A stretch of DNA of 64,000 nucleotides from Micromussa lordhowensis (lineage: Eukaryota > Cnidaria > Anthozoa > Scleractinia > Lobophylliidae), in NCBI GenBank assembly GCA_964020085.1, contig OZ026595.1:19290153-19354152 (forward strand), written 5' to 3'. The notes under the pieces were generated by a model that ran no database searches, was not told where the DNA came from, and worked only from the letters and a program-made list of their open reading frames with translations. Position 1 is the first letter of the stretch, and each line of letters begins with the position of its first letter. Below, piece by piece: positions 35,454 through 47,071 of the stretch. Both the position numbers and the translations under genes were made by a program.

Positions 35454-36112
35454 AATTTACGTGGACTATCTTCCATTTGCAACTGCAACATGCTGGTAAA
35501 CGTTTCCTCTGTCTACTGTTCACTATCTGTGCGAAATTTAGTAAGAGCTCTAGGGTACATCACTGGTGCAAATAATTTGCAAACCACTCATGGTGCTTTG
35601 AATCCCAACTTTTTATAGCTGATAGTAGTAACTGTTTGTTAATTACAGGCACAAGAAGCCTTGCAGGCCATGTCTGGTACTGTTTGAAATTTACGTGGAC
35701 TATCTTCCATTTGCAACTGCAACATGCTGGTAAACGTTTCCTCTGTCTACTGTTCACTATCTGTGCGAAATTTAGTAAGAGCTCTAGGGTACATCACTGG
35801 TGCAAATAATTTGCAAACCACTCATGGTGCTTTGAATCCCAACTTTTTATAGCTGATAGTAGTAACTGTTTGTTAATTACAGGCACAAGAAGCCTTGCAG
35901 GCCATGTCTGGTACTGTTTGAAATTTACGTGGACTATCTTCCATTTGCAACTGCAACATGCTGGTAAACGTTTCCTCTGTCTACTGTTCACTATCTGTGC
36001 GAAATTTAGTAAGAGCTCTAGGGTACATCACTGGTGCAAATAATTTGCAAACCACTCATGGTGCTTTGAATCCCAACTTTTTATAGCTGATAGTAGTAAC
36101 TGTTTGTTAATT
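35411..36112. repeat. Three tandem 234-bp copies of the PWWP2 3' end
   Basis: Units 35411-35644, 35645-35878 and 35879-36112 appear identical on inspection. Each holds the last 12 codons (AQEALQAMSGTV) plus stop and about 190 bp of 3' sequence. Unit 1 contains the real gene terminus. In units 2 and 3 the codons are preceded by a pyrimidine-containing tract ending TTAATTACAG, which looks like a splice acceptor in phase 0. The two identical 65-codon antisense ORFs here are shadows of the repeat. Confidence 0.95.
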
Positions 36113-36149
36113 ACTGACTCTTATATTTGTACTTCCCGACAAAGATCGG

Positions 36150-36420
36150 ATCATGTGTACTAAAGGTATCCATTGCCAAGTGTATACTCTTGATCGACAC
36201 TAGATCGATACTCAATCAACACTTTATCGACGCCTCAGTTGGCACTTGATCGACATTCGATCAACGTCTCAGTTGACATTCGGTCTGGAGTTGACTAATT
36301 TTCAATCATTGCATATGAGTTGGTCGACTATCGACCAGCTGTTGATCAAGTGTCGATTGAGTGTCGATCAAGTATCCATCGAGATGTCGATCAAGGTTAT
36401 CGATTGAGAGTACACACAAT
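36150..36420. repeat. Quasi-palindromic array of TTGATCGACAC-like units
   Basis: The left half is built from CTTGATCGACAC / TCAATCAACAC words and the right half from their reverse complements (GTGTCGATTGAGTGTCGATC). A less repetitive centre lies near 36280-36330. More than a dozen units occur. The whole could fold into a long imperfect hairpin. It has no coding potential and no recognised family. Confidence 0.8.
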
Positions 36421-38890
36421 CCCAAAGATCTGCTTTGTTTTCTTTATCTACCATTGCTAATGTGTTTGATAAAATCTTACAGTTTTGCTCAGATAGCTTT
36501 TTGCTTTGTTCTTCAGTAAATTAGAAGCTTTCTAGGGAAGAACCAGCTTACATCAACTTTTGTTTTTGTTTTTAATTTGTTTACATCACTCAGATTTAAC
36601 TTTTGTTCACATGTGGTCTTTGATTCTGAAAGCCATCATTGTTAGGCCCATATTTGTTTTCTGGTGTTGATCTTCACTTTGTAGAAAACAAACAAAGAAA
36701 CCAACACTGACCTAAATGTCAACAAAATGTCATTACCCCCCACGATTCCAGGCCTTTGATTACAACAATCCCCCCCCCCCCTAAATTTGTATCTACTGCA
36801 ACATAGTATTTTGCAGCATTTTTCATGTTCATCTCAGTCACCGTGCAATAAAAGATTACTAGATAAACGTTCATTTAAGTTCAGAGTTTAGGTTATAATG
36901 TAATTATTTCCAAATGAATGCTACTTGCAACTGTCACCTATGAAAGTTGACCTTGTTGATCTTGTCATCTGTTACTGTGCAAATCAGTCAGGCAATCAGG
37001 TACCTGGGGGAGTGAGTCATTTAATTGTCAAGTGTTGAAATTTCTCTACACAATAGAAGAATTAAGGAAGTAATAACAAAGTGAAAGTGCCTGGATATCA
37101 AGTACAGCAGTCAGACGTCTGGTAATGGAGATCTTTTGTAAGCACTTAGAAACAATATCAGCCAGATACAAATGGTTATTATAAGCCCCTCTGTTTATAA
37201 GCCCATCCAAAACCTGTTACGACCTTGTACAAACCCAGTGCTCATTACCAGCACTTTACGGCACTGTGAGTGAACAAGATCTGATGTCATGTAAATATAT
37301 AAATCAGTTGAACTTCACAGTTTTTGTCTAATACTGTGTTTTGTCATACTGTCACTGAAAAATGTTCAGAGCTAACCTGTTACATAAGAAACATGTTTCT
37401 CCAAAACTTGTGTGTCATGCAAAGTGTTGCTAGGAATTGCTGTTACATTAATTTTAATCTGTGGTTTAATCTAACTTTATATTGGCAAACCTTTAGGGTA
37501 CTTTCTTTCCTCTTCTGTTGGCTTCAACATTTAAATTTTTGTCCAATGCTTAAAGTAAACATGATTCACACAATTCACTATCTGACATGAACACTTTTCA
37601 AAGTGAAACATGTTTCACGATCAGGCTAAACATGTTTCAGTCCAGTGTGAACACAGTATCACTGTGTAAATAAGAATCATTATCACCCTTGTAGCATCAC
37701 AACATGCACAAGGCTTTAAGAAAAGATGATGATTTAAAAATACTTGTAGGAATCCTCCCACAGACAGGAATTAAGTTAATTTATATTAATTATTTAATAA
37801 GGAAGGTTTTTCCCTAAAGAATTGCAGATTAAGTATGTTCAGGCCAAATTAGTGAATTCTTGTTAGTTGGCCTTGTTGAGTAAGCAAATGAGCCATAGGC
37901 TTAAATTAAGTTATTTTAACTGTATTTAGATAAAGATCAGAATGTAACCTTTCCTCAGGATGTAAATTTTGTAACAAAATGAGGAACCATTGCTGGACAA
38001 ATAAATTTAAAGTTACTAAGAAGTTACTAGTGACACTTCACACTCATCGCGAACAGGGCTTAACTTTGGTGATCCAACAAGATGCGGTTTTCTTGAAAGA
38101 AAAATCAAATTTCAAAGCCCACACCTGGAATTTACCCCAGAACCAATAATTGTAAATGCCTAATAAGATCTCGATGGCAGAGTTGAACTCTCCTTAATGC
38201 TGTCTTATGGGACAATGGATGGGCTAAGCCAGCACAAAGAAGCTGTCAGAAAGTAAAGGCAAGCAGAGGAAAAAAAAAATACAAAAGAAAATAACCTGCA
38301 ATACAGGGACTTTATTACTTGTTCATGCATCCAGTACAAGGCTTAGCTTTGGTGATCAGATAAGAAGAGGTACGTGCAAACGTCTCAGTTAAGAATGACT
38401 TCATGAGTGTTTTCCACGGTGTCAAAACTCCATATCTATATTCTGTTACTATTGCATTTTCACTACTTCTTAACAATGCCAGTGGGCTTTAACTTCATTT
38501 TCTGCTTCTCTAGCTCTTCATATATAAGTGGTATATGACTTGCAATTAAAACTCAGTTCAGGGGCATCAATATTGCCACTGTTAACAGACAATCCATCGT
38601 TGCCTGTGGTATAAACTTGCATTAAATAGACGGAAATCTCAACCAATTGTGCTACATCTTTTTAAAAGGGAACAGACCACTGAAGTGTCCTTGTTATCCA
38701 GGTGTCCATATAAGGTGTGTTCTCAGAACTGTTAAGTGTCACAGACACATGTCAAAGCACATAGTTTAAAAGCAAATTAATGATGTTCAATGCCATGTCT
38801 GCCATTGAGTTCAAAACCAAAAAACCTTGTGCTTATTGAACTAATTGCTCGCACTCTAACTGGTGTTCATATTAAAGTGCCTATAACCCC
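36421..38890. other. Intergenic; possible PWWP2 3' UTR, then nothing recognised
   Basis: A C homopolymer of about 15 stands near 36767. AATAAA at 36847-36852 could be a distal poly(A) signal for PWWP2. A perfect 16-base palindrome, GTGAAACATGTTTCAC, stands at 37603-37618. The plus ORF at 37324-37590 has no recognisable content. Confidence 0.45.
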
Positions 38891-38892
38891 AG

Positions 38893-39284
38893 AATTTTTT
38901 TGGCTAAGATGAAACTTAGACAAACACACAAAAAGAATTTGCCAAAATTTTCGGTTTGTGATATTTTTAAGGGCTTTAAAAATTAACATAAAGTAGCTGA
39001 AATTTGATACATGACCGAGCTGGCGAGAGCCTGGGTCTATTACTGGGTTGACGTCACAGACTGTTTTGCATGCATGTTTATAACGAGTTAATGCTATGTA
39101 AATGAATATGTGACGTCAACCCAGGAATATACCCAGACCCCTCACCAGCTCAGTCATAACACAAAAGATATCAAATTTCAACTACTTTCTGTTTATTTTT
39201 AAAGCCCTGAAAAATATCACAAACTGAAAATTTTGGTAAATTCTTTTTGTGTGTTTGTCTAAGTTTCATCTTAGCCAAAAAATT
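38893..39284. repeat. Large fold-back element with ~170-bp arms
   Basis: The left arm (38893-39060) and right arm (39105-39284) are reverse complementary with few mismatches. Both contain GGCTAAGATGAAACTTAGAC at the outside and TGGGTTGACGTCACA at the inside. The inner part between the arms is about 45 bp. There is no ORF of its own, so it is a MITE or foldback transposon. Confidence 0.9.
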
Positions 39285-39296
39285 ATAAAGTGGAGT

Positions 39297-39600
39297 ATGT
39301 GGTAGGCGCAGTGGCCTCATGCTTAGTGCACGTGTCTCCGGATCGAGTGGTTCGGGTTCAAGTGCTAGCCGGCGACACTGCATTGTTTTCTTAGGCAAGA
39401 CACTTTACTCTCAAAGTGCCTCTCTCCACCCAGGTGTATAAATGGGTACTGGCAAACTCATTGTTGGTGGTAACCCTGCGATGGACTAGCATCCCTTCAA
39501 AGGGGGAGTAGAAATATTCCTAGTCAGTTCATGCTACAGAAACCAGGATAAGTTCCAGACTGATGGGCCACTTGGCTCTTATGCAGACTTTACCTTTACC
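39297..39600 (+). mobile_element. tRNA-derived SINE, copy 3, with perfect target duplication
   Basis: Same family as the copies at 24985 and 28582, with an A-box region GTGGCCTCATGCTTAGTG, a B box GGTTCAAGTGC and the conserved GTGTATAAATGGGTAC body. ATAAAGTGGAGT stands immediately to the left (39285-39296) and again to the right (39601-39612), a 12-base target-site duplication. It sits directly against the outer end of the fold-back at 38893-39284. Confidence 0.92.
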
Positions 39601-39905
39601 ATAAAGTGGAGTTCCATGTTACTCCTACAGTAGTCCCTTTCTGCTGAAGTAACAGGAATATGCTCTGGTGATGTGGGCCTGACTATTTCTCTTTCTAAAC
39701 ATTAAGACAAAGTCAAAGGTTGGTAGCCTGCTAAGTTGATGTTCATTAGGTTCATTAATTTTATACAGTAATATTATTTTATCTTGTCAAAGAACCAAAA
39801 TAATGTCTGCCACTACATGGCAACTGTTGGAGCTCTTATAGGTGTCCTAATTCTAGTACCAGCTCTATTCTTTCCAGGGAGTTAAAAAGAAAACTTTTAA
39901 CCAAA

Positions 39906-42543
39906 TCACAAGGAAGAATAGTTTTTAATGACTTGTTCAGTAGCAGCAAAACTGTCCACAAAGTGATCTTCAGTCATTCCATATTTCAAATACTGATGCA
40001 CATAGGCTCGGGAGGTAAACATGTTCCAAGCTTTCTGGACCACAGAGTCTAAGGGTGCTACAGGGGTTTGACTGTTGCTTAGCAATGTGGCAGACTTTTC
40101 ATAATGGTTGAATGGTCGTGGGTGGCACCATACTGTATTGGCACAACTGGATGGCACCCAGTTCGCATGTAGTCTTGGGTCATTAAAAGAAGACAGATCT
40201 GACTTATGAACATCAACTCCTCGTAACACCAAAAGATTAGCAACAGATTTGTTAAATCGGCTTCTCAATCGAGGCAGTTCTCCTGGTCTTTGATGAAAGT
40301 CTGCACCATCTGGGTTTGATGGTACAGGCAACTTCACTTCCCAGTCAATACCTGCCAAGCAGTAAAAGAAGTCTTGCATTTGCTAGAGAGCACTAACATG
40401 ACAGGAAGTGATTTAGGGAAAGTAGGCACTCAGTTATTTGAATTCCTTGTTATTTTGAACTCAAAACCATATCCCTTGGAACTGCCCTTCAGTCACTTAT
40501 TATCCGCATTTTTTAACTCCAGCTATTTCAAACTATTTTCTTATTTTCCCCAAGAGTTTAAAATAGCGGGATTCAACTGCACTTGAAAAGGAACTCAACT
40601 AAACCCACACCCAAACTTTAACAATCTTTCTTTAGTTTATCCCTGCACTGTAATATACCACCATCTAATGCATGAGCTGCCTGCAACTACTGGCCACTCA
40701 GTACAAAATACACTATGCTGAAGAGCAAACTATGATTTGGGACACCCAGAGCGAACAAAGGTCAAGCTTTACTGGTTTAAGTAGCTTAGTAGACCATTTA
40801 CAGTTGTCTGCTCAGTGGCCTGGCCTTTGAATGGCAGCAAGGCTGGAAGTGACCTTGCTTTGATATAGACCTCTGTGCTTTTGTCAAGTAAATGCACCTA
40901 GTTAGCATTAGAACAACTTGATTTACAGGTCAGGCAGTCAAGCAGCAAGGCCTGTATCAAAACAAGGTCACCTCCAGCCTGGCTGCTGATCAAAGGCCAA
41001 GTCATTGAGCAGACAACTGTAAAATGGTCTATTGCTTTGGATTTCCCAGGACACAGCTTTTTCCAGCATGCAAATGTACCATGTGACAGTTAGTTGCAAC
41101 TAAGGACCCATTATCATTTTGGCAGGTAAAGAAGAGAAAGAAAACTTTCACATAGGAAACATTGTTTTAATACTGTATATCCAATCATATATCTCGGAAG
41201 TAAATTTGAAACATAAATATTACAGAAAATTGACATTCCAGGCTTGGCAACCGGGTTGAGTTTGAACAGATCTCCTAATCTTGGTTTTTCTTTTCACAAA
41301 TGCAATACTTTTCTGGGTTTTTTTTTCCAACTAGTGGACAGTCCAGAGGTGCTCAAAATGGGGGTGGGGAACAGAAAAGCGTAGATCTACATGTATGAGA
41401 CTGAGTTTTTTAGTGCATGAAAATGGACACCTTTTTTGTTCCAGTAAAGTAGGGGGAAGGGGGGAGGGGAAGTTGTGTGACCCTCAGGCCTTGGATTTTT
41501 CTGTCAAACTTTCCTCTAAAATCTCCCAATTGATGCCAACCCTGAAATACCACCCATCTGCAGTATGTACCTTCCTCCATGCTGGCATCAGCTATGAGCA
41601 TTTGCCGTAGGTGCTTCAGCAGTCCTGCCCAAGTGAAAGTACTATAAGCCAAGGAATTTTCCGCCATTTGTGGAATGTTCTTTAATGTCATCAGCTTGTA
41701 TTCTGGATGAGGACAAACTTGTTCAATCAATTCTCCAAGAAGATTTCTTACTGAGATTGCATTTTTGTAGGAAGCTGCATCTTGTCCAGCAGAGAACAAT
41801 TTCACTGGCTGCAGCACGCTCGCAAGTTTATGTGAAATTACTCTGTTTATATCCTTAAAAGAAATGTGTTTTAAGTTCATTAACCTGGAACATATCCTCT
41901 GTAGCTTGTCATTCTCCAGGATGATTATGCCATCTGAGCACTTGTACAAGTGAGACAAAGTAAGAATAGCGTTGTAATTTTGTACTATCACTTCCCCTGT
42001 CCCATAAGGCCAAACAACTTGATTCAATATAAACGAATGAGGAAATTCATCGCGAAGGCAACCTGTAACATAGGCTCCCACACCCGAGCCAGTTCCACCT
42101 GCCAAGCTGAGCAAAATCAAAAATCCGCCAAATCTGTCGCATTTTTCCACCTCTCTCTGCACCATTTCAAGTACAGCGTCCGTTGATTTTGGCCCGTGTT
42201 CCAAGAAACCATGCGCCCAGTTATTTCCAGAACCGCGTTTCTGGCAGAATTGTTGACCCGTAGGATATGTCCACTTGCCAGACTTCTTAGCCTCCAGTAA
42301 CGTTTGAGAGATCGCTTTAGACTCCATATCAATCATGACTGCCCGTGCATTGATAGTTCCCGTTTTGTCTCGAGTGAAAAATCTATCCACGACCTCTTCT
42401 TCATATTCCTGGTTAACTTTGCGATCAACAGTCTTGGAAATAAACTGAGGATTTATCTTTGTTGCGTCCTCTATCAACAGATTAAACAGTTCTCCGCCTA
42501 TCTGATTGCCACATTGGCCTAGCTGAAGGGAAACAACGGACAT
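39906..42543 (-). CDS. TUBD1: Tubulin delta chain
   Basis: Delta-tubulin is needed for triplet microtubules of centrioles and basal bodies. Exon 1 is 41571-42543 and exon 2 is 39906-40351. The junction (GAG-GAA-G / GT-ATT) restores Gly and the frame, giving 472 aa. The N-terminus MSVVSLQLGQCGNQIGGELF is the tubulin nucleotide-binding start. The T4 signature AGGTGSGVGAY lies at about residues 148-158. QVVWPYGTGEVIVQNYNAIL and NSLAYSTFTWAGLLKHLRQM are delta-type, and so is the C-terminal half of exon 2 (KSATLLSNSQTPVAPLDSVV, KAWNMFTSRAYVHQYLKYGM). The longer open frame running past the donor into the intron is not coding. A fold-back element sits in the intron. The gene is divergent from the gene at 42777. 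Confidence 0.97.
40791..41030. repeat. Fold-back element in the TUBD1 intron
   Basis: Arms of about 85-95 bp (left AGACCATTTACAGTTGTCTG, right its near reverse complement ending at 41030) surround a roughly 60-bp centre. There is no coding content. Confidence 0.85.
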
Positions 42544-42776
42544 ATTGAACGTTAATCAAAGTTGCAGTGACAGTTGTTACTCTTGTCCGCCATATTGGAC
42601 TCAGCTCCAGGGTCCCAATAACTGTTGGCCTAGACTTTCGCGCCAAAAATTCACCTGGTGCGGAGCCTCGCGCGCGTTCGAGGGCACGTGCAGCTCGTTA
42701 ATGTGACGATTGTTGCGTCACAATCTAATACAAGGAAAAGAAAAAAGGTTAACTTCGAAACAACAACAGCATTGAC
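42544..42776. promoter_or_regulatory. Bidirectional promoter with E2F-type site
   Basis: The 233 bp between the TUBD1 start and the plus-strand gene at 42777 are GC-richer than the surroundings. They contain TTTCGCGCCAAA at 42636-42647, a consensus E2F palindrome. An E-box CACGTG lies at 42685-42690 and a TGCGTCA half-CRE near 42714. E2F control would fit cell-cycle-coupled centriole genes; that is inference. Confidence 0.65.
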
Positions 42777-43805
42777 ATGGGGAGTTGCAATTCAGTGCTT
42801 AGCTCAGGTGGTAAAATCGACAAAAACAAAGGGATTGGGAAAGTGGAAGAAATAGATGAAACACCCGTGGTTGAGATTCACATCCGATGTCCTTCAGAGA
42901 CAAATTCATGGCAATCGCAGCTAGAATTGAGACACGCTACCAAAAAAACTACCAAGGTGTCTTCTAGCATTGAAGTACAAGACATCGAGTTTGTCAATAC
43001 ATCGTCGATTCTGTGCGTAAACGAGTGTGAAGTTGAAGTGTCAAGGACGCGTGGTCAACATCATGGGTTTATAGAGCAGCGCTATATAAATGTGCAAGAA
43101 CAACCTTCTGAAAATAGCGAAAAATCTCTCAGTACAAGTTCATATCAGCAGGAAAGCCTGTCAGAGCGAGGCGGAAACGAAAAAGCTAAGAATCTATCTG
43201 AATCATCAGGTATCCTCAGTTTACCCAACTTGCCACCGCCACGCCCTTCGCTATGGAAAGAGCTGTATTTGAAGATTCTCAAACCAAAGGAGAAATCATT
43301 CGAAAATAATTTGATGACAACATCACGGAGACGGCTGCCGGAAAAGAAGCATGTCAGGCAATTAAAGAGAACACGCCCGTTAAAGAAAATTCAGAAGTCA
43401 GTAGGAACAAGGCGGGCAAGTTACTTCCGGCAATCAAACTATATCACCGAGGTGCTGCCAGTTAACAAAGAGGAGCTGAAAATATATGATTTGGAGTGCG
43501 ACAGAGAAGATGGAAATGAAAGCAGCACAAGTGTTAGTCCTGCCAGTACAAGATTATCTGCTGCGTCTGACAACCGGTCCATCTCGATTTCCTCGGAGGA
43601 AAATCGGGAGAAATCGAGCATTAGGGGTTATCACTGCGTTAGAGGGGTCCAAGCGACATCTGGAATGGCGGATACAGAGAAAGAGGGCATGGTGAAGTCT
43701 CGTGAACGGCTTGGGTGGCGGCAAAACAAGGATGGGGTTGTTAATCTCGATCTAAAGAGACCAGGAAACAAATTGGGGATAAACGATTTTGAAAAGAAAA
43801 AATGA
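42777..43805 (+). CDS. Unrecognised intronless protein with N-myristoylation signal, 342 aa
   Basis: The start GACATGG is in good translation-initiation context. The protein begins MGSCNSVLSSGG: Gly2 with Ser6 fits the N-myristoyltransferase consensus, and Cys4 could be palmitoylated. Membrane anchoring of an otherwise soluble protein is therefore likely. No signal peptide or membrane segment is present. A basic stretch around residues 180-215 (RRRLPEKKHVRQLKRTRPLK) is followed by an acidic and Ser-rich tail ending FEKKK. Most of it is predicted disordered by composition. I do not recognise any domain. The gene shares a short promoter with TUBD1 on the opposite strand, and AATAAA follows 270 bp past the stop. 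It may be a lineage-specific scaffold or adaptor; function unknown. Confidence 0.72.
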   Translation: MGSCNSVLSSGGKIDKNKGIGKVEEIDETPVVEIHIRCPSETNSWQSQLELRHATKKTTKVSSSIEVQDIEFVNTSSILCVNECEVEVSRTRGQHHGFIEQRYINVQEQPSENSEKSLSTSSYQQESLSERGGNEKAKNLSESSGILSLPNLPPPRPSLWKELYLKILKPKEKSFENNLMTTSRRRLPEKKHVRQLKRTRPLKKIQKSVGTRRASYFRQSNYITEVLPVNKEELKIYDLECDREDGNESSTSVSPASTRLSAASDNRSISISSEENREKSSIRGYHCVRGVQATSGMADTEKEGMVKSRERLGWRQNKDGVVNLDLKRPGNKLGINDFEKKK

Positions 43806-46800
43806 AAAATACAATGCACCCTTGACCTTGTATGACAAATTTGGATCCTCACCCCAACAAGATTGTTAATAAGAATTCTTTTATATTTTGTGTTAAGAAT
43901 AATTGAGCTGAACAACCAGACTGCTTTGCTGGAGAGGACCACGCCCACGAGGAACATCACCACTACTGCCACCCTTTTTACTAATCAATTTCCTGCTTCT
44001 TAAAGAGAACTTTAATTTGTCACATTCACACAGTCAATTTCTTCATTTTTCTTTTCCTTCTTTTCCACATGCAATAAAGAGTTGCCTGTCTTGGGTGTGT
44101 TCAGAAACTGAATTCAGTTTTGTAGAGTCGTCTGTCTACATCGACCAGTGGTGTTTTTCTTCAACCTACAGTCACTCTCCATTTCTGAACTGTGGAACAA
44201 ATCCAAGGAAACATGTAAGTGAGAATCGCAGGCCAGTAAACAACAGTATGCTCCTCGTATAATCATTTTAATGTCAGTCGTAAGAAAGACTGCCAATTTT
44301 GAGGACTGTAAAATGTCTAAAGATAAAAGTTGCTAGATGACAAGCTGAGTGGTCTCAAAAATAGCAGTCTTACTAATTTCAATCTGGTACCCAGGTCCTT
44401 TCCCTCAGCACGAGACAACATGATTCCTCAGTCATCTCACACCCTCAGCCTTAAAACGGGGGTTAACACTTCTGGCTATGTTTCTTGTTTCTTTTAAGGG
44501 CAATATCTGGGTAAGAGATGAAATTCATTGTTCTCTCTCCTGCTTGACTGACAAGGTCATGACAGAGTTTAACAAAGAGCCTATCTAACATAAATCATCA
44601 CAAAGTTCTTCAACACAAAGAGTGTGGGTTGTTTATTAACAACACTTTACTGTGTTTGGAAATTCACAAGTACTATAACCAAAAGCCAAACATAACAAAC
44701 CAGGCAAAATACAAAACATTGACACAGTCAAGTCGTTCAGCAGTTATAGTGAACCCCAATAGTAACAAGTTAAAATCTTCTGACTGACTCCATACATTTC
44801 TTTCAATACTAGGTCTGAGAATTTGGTTGCACAACAGTTGATTTGTGTCTTCATTCTCAAAACCTCTTGACAAAGTATTGTGCTGATATTATAAGGAGAA
44901 ATGATGCACTGATCACTCTAATAGAAGAGTAAAACTAGAGAAGACTAAAAGACAACATAGGGCAAATAGTAAGTTAACCCTGTGAAAAATAACTATATTC
45001 AATGTGCAATTGATGATACAACCTAGCTGAAAATACTTTTTATACGCTCATTTCCTTAAATATACTACAATATTAAATGATTCAAATCCAATAAGCTAAG
45101 CTTTGATGAATAGACCATATTTACAAATGACAACATTTGTTTTCTTAAGAACATTTTACAGTGGAAATCCAATATATCTTCATAAAGATAAGCTGGTAAG
45201 GACTAACAAAAATGATTAAAACTAATCATGTTGTATCAACTTGAAATTCAGTCAAAACACTTTGTAATTTTTCTATCATGATTTGCCTTGACTCATCTTA
45301 AACCATGACATAAAACAGACGCTTTTCACACTGGAGAGTATTCCTCAGTATTGCATTGCACATCCTTACTGTGCACAATTTTCATGTCATAAGCATGCAC
45401 AGGTACACAACTTTCTAAGCTCGACAGCGAAATAAATGCTTGTTTTCTCTCAAATGAGCATGGTGACCTATATTTTTATTACATAAATTTGGTGTAAAAA
45501 TTATCCTCTTTAAGTTAAAAAATTAAGAAAAACATTTTTCAGAAGGAAACAATGCAGCTAAAAGAGTGCACAAAACCATTACTCAAGGATGCAAATTATG
45601 ACCTCAAAAACAACAATTGGAGGAACTTTTTGACTCAGTGTCATTTAGAATTGTTCCAAGTGCCCGAGACTTTCTGTCTATGAAGAGTTTTTTTCAAGTA
45701 CATGTATTGCTTTAATAACCTTGGCTTTCAGCAACCACAAAGTGTAACATGAACTGATGAAATAATGCGCGTGATTAGGCATAAATGGGGTAAGATTGGC
45801 CATCATATACCTATCCTCTTTATTATATTTTGTGAAACAGTGCTTGGTAGGGAACATTCAGGGAAAGTTTAAAAAAAAATTGAGCAGTAACTTCTATTAC
45901 TGAGGAATCCCCTTAAGCTAACTTTGAATCCCACATGAATAGCTTTCCTTTCTCACACCATAGTTATGTTAAATTTGAGTGATTCAAAAAACAAAAAAAT
46001 ATGCACTACTAATAGCATACTTTTCAATGACTCTGTTCATCCAATCAGATGGACAAACAACAAATTAAAGTAGGGTGGCCAATTACAAATATGGTCTAAA
46101 CTTCAAAATAAAGAAGTTGCAATATTAATAATAACAATTATATTGGGTGTTGTAAAATAAACTATTATAATGATTTGATTATTAAACCCTAATAATATAA
46201 GACATTATGTGACTAATCAAAGAACAACTCCGTAACAAATATGTTTAGGACCATTTCTAATGGAGTCTGCAGAAGACGGGTGCAAAAAAAAGGGTGAAGC
46301 AGGCCAAGAAAAAAGAAGTGTTACCAGAAACTCGTTCAGTGCTAGTGCTCAGTTTATTTAATCTCCGTTTTAACACAAACCAAGTCCAGTTAATGAACAA
46401 AAAGTAGAGTTCTGTGTTTTGATTGAACCGTTTAAATGTGCATAGCTGAACTGATTTGTTGAAGTTCTACAATAATCTATATAGTGTCATAATGGGTCTC
46501 CCATTTTGATTTGACTAAAGAACCAACATATAATTATTTTTTGTAAAATCCTCTTGATCTGGATTTTGTTCTATTTACACTCTATCACTAAATGCAGAAA
46601 CAGTTCAGTCTGATTGAAGTTTACATCTCGAAAAACATGAGGGCAATAAACAGATTCAGATAAGCAAGTGAGTGAATGAAGGAGCTCCATAGCAGAGGAA
46701 GTCTTGTAGTCAGGAAAGGGCACGTCAAAACGACCTACTACTTTGGATGATTTAATTTCAAGCAGTCAACAAAAGAAAAACTTGAGGTCATGCTGACCTA

Positions 46801-47071
46801 TGTTTACAGGCAAAATTAGAGTGTACTTGTGGATAGTGATCTTATTCCACACAAATTGAATCCCTACATGAGTAGACTGGATCCCATTTCCTTGCTACAA
46901 TGCCTTAGAGAGCCTCCTTACAAGCAATAACAGCCCCTTGTGAAAATGACTACCGGTATATTGCTTAAGTCATCAAGCTGGTATAAAGTTAGCATTATTT
47001 GCAATTCAACACTGTGTGTGCATAATATATGATATTTAACATGTGTTGTATCCGATGATCTAACATAGACA
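43806..47071. other. Intergenic / 3' UTRs, nothing recognised
   Basis: The left part holds the 3' UTR of the 42777 gene and the right part the probable 3' UTR of ZRANB1. The sequence is AT-rich, with no fold-back, SINE or coding signal that I could identify. Confidence 0.5.
44073..44078 (+). terminator. Candidate poly(A) signal of the 342-aa gene
   Basis: AATAAA lies 270 bases downstream of the stop codon on the coding strand. Confidence 0.45.

Noticed and set aside
35560..35991. Two identical 65-codon minus-strand ORFs
   Set aside because: Produced by the 234-bp triplication of PWWP2 3' sequence; not a gene family.
41410..41570. Extension of the delta-tubulin frame beyond 41571
   Set aside because: A good GTACAT donor and the match of exon 2 to the family show that this part is intron.
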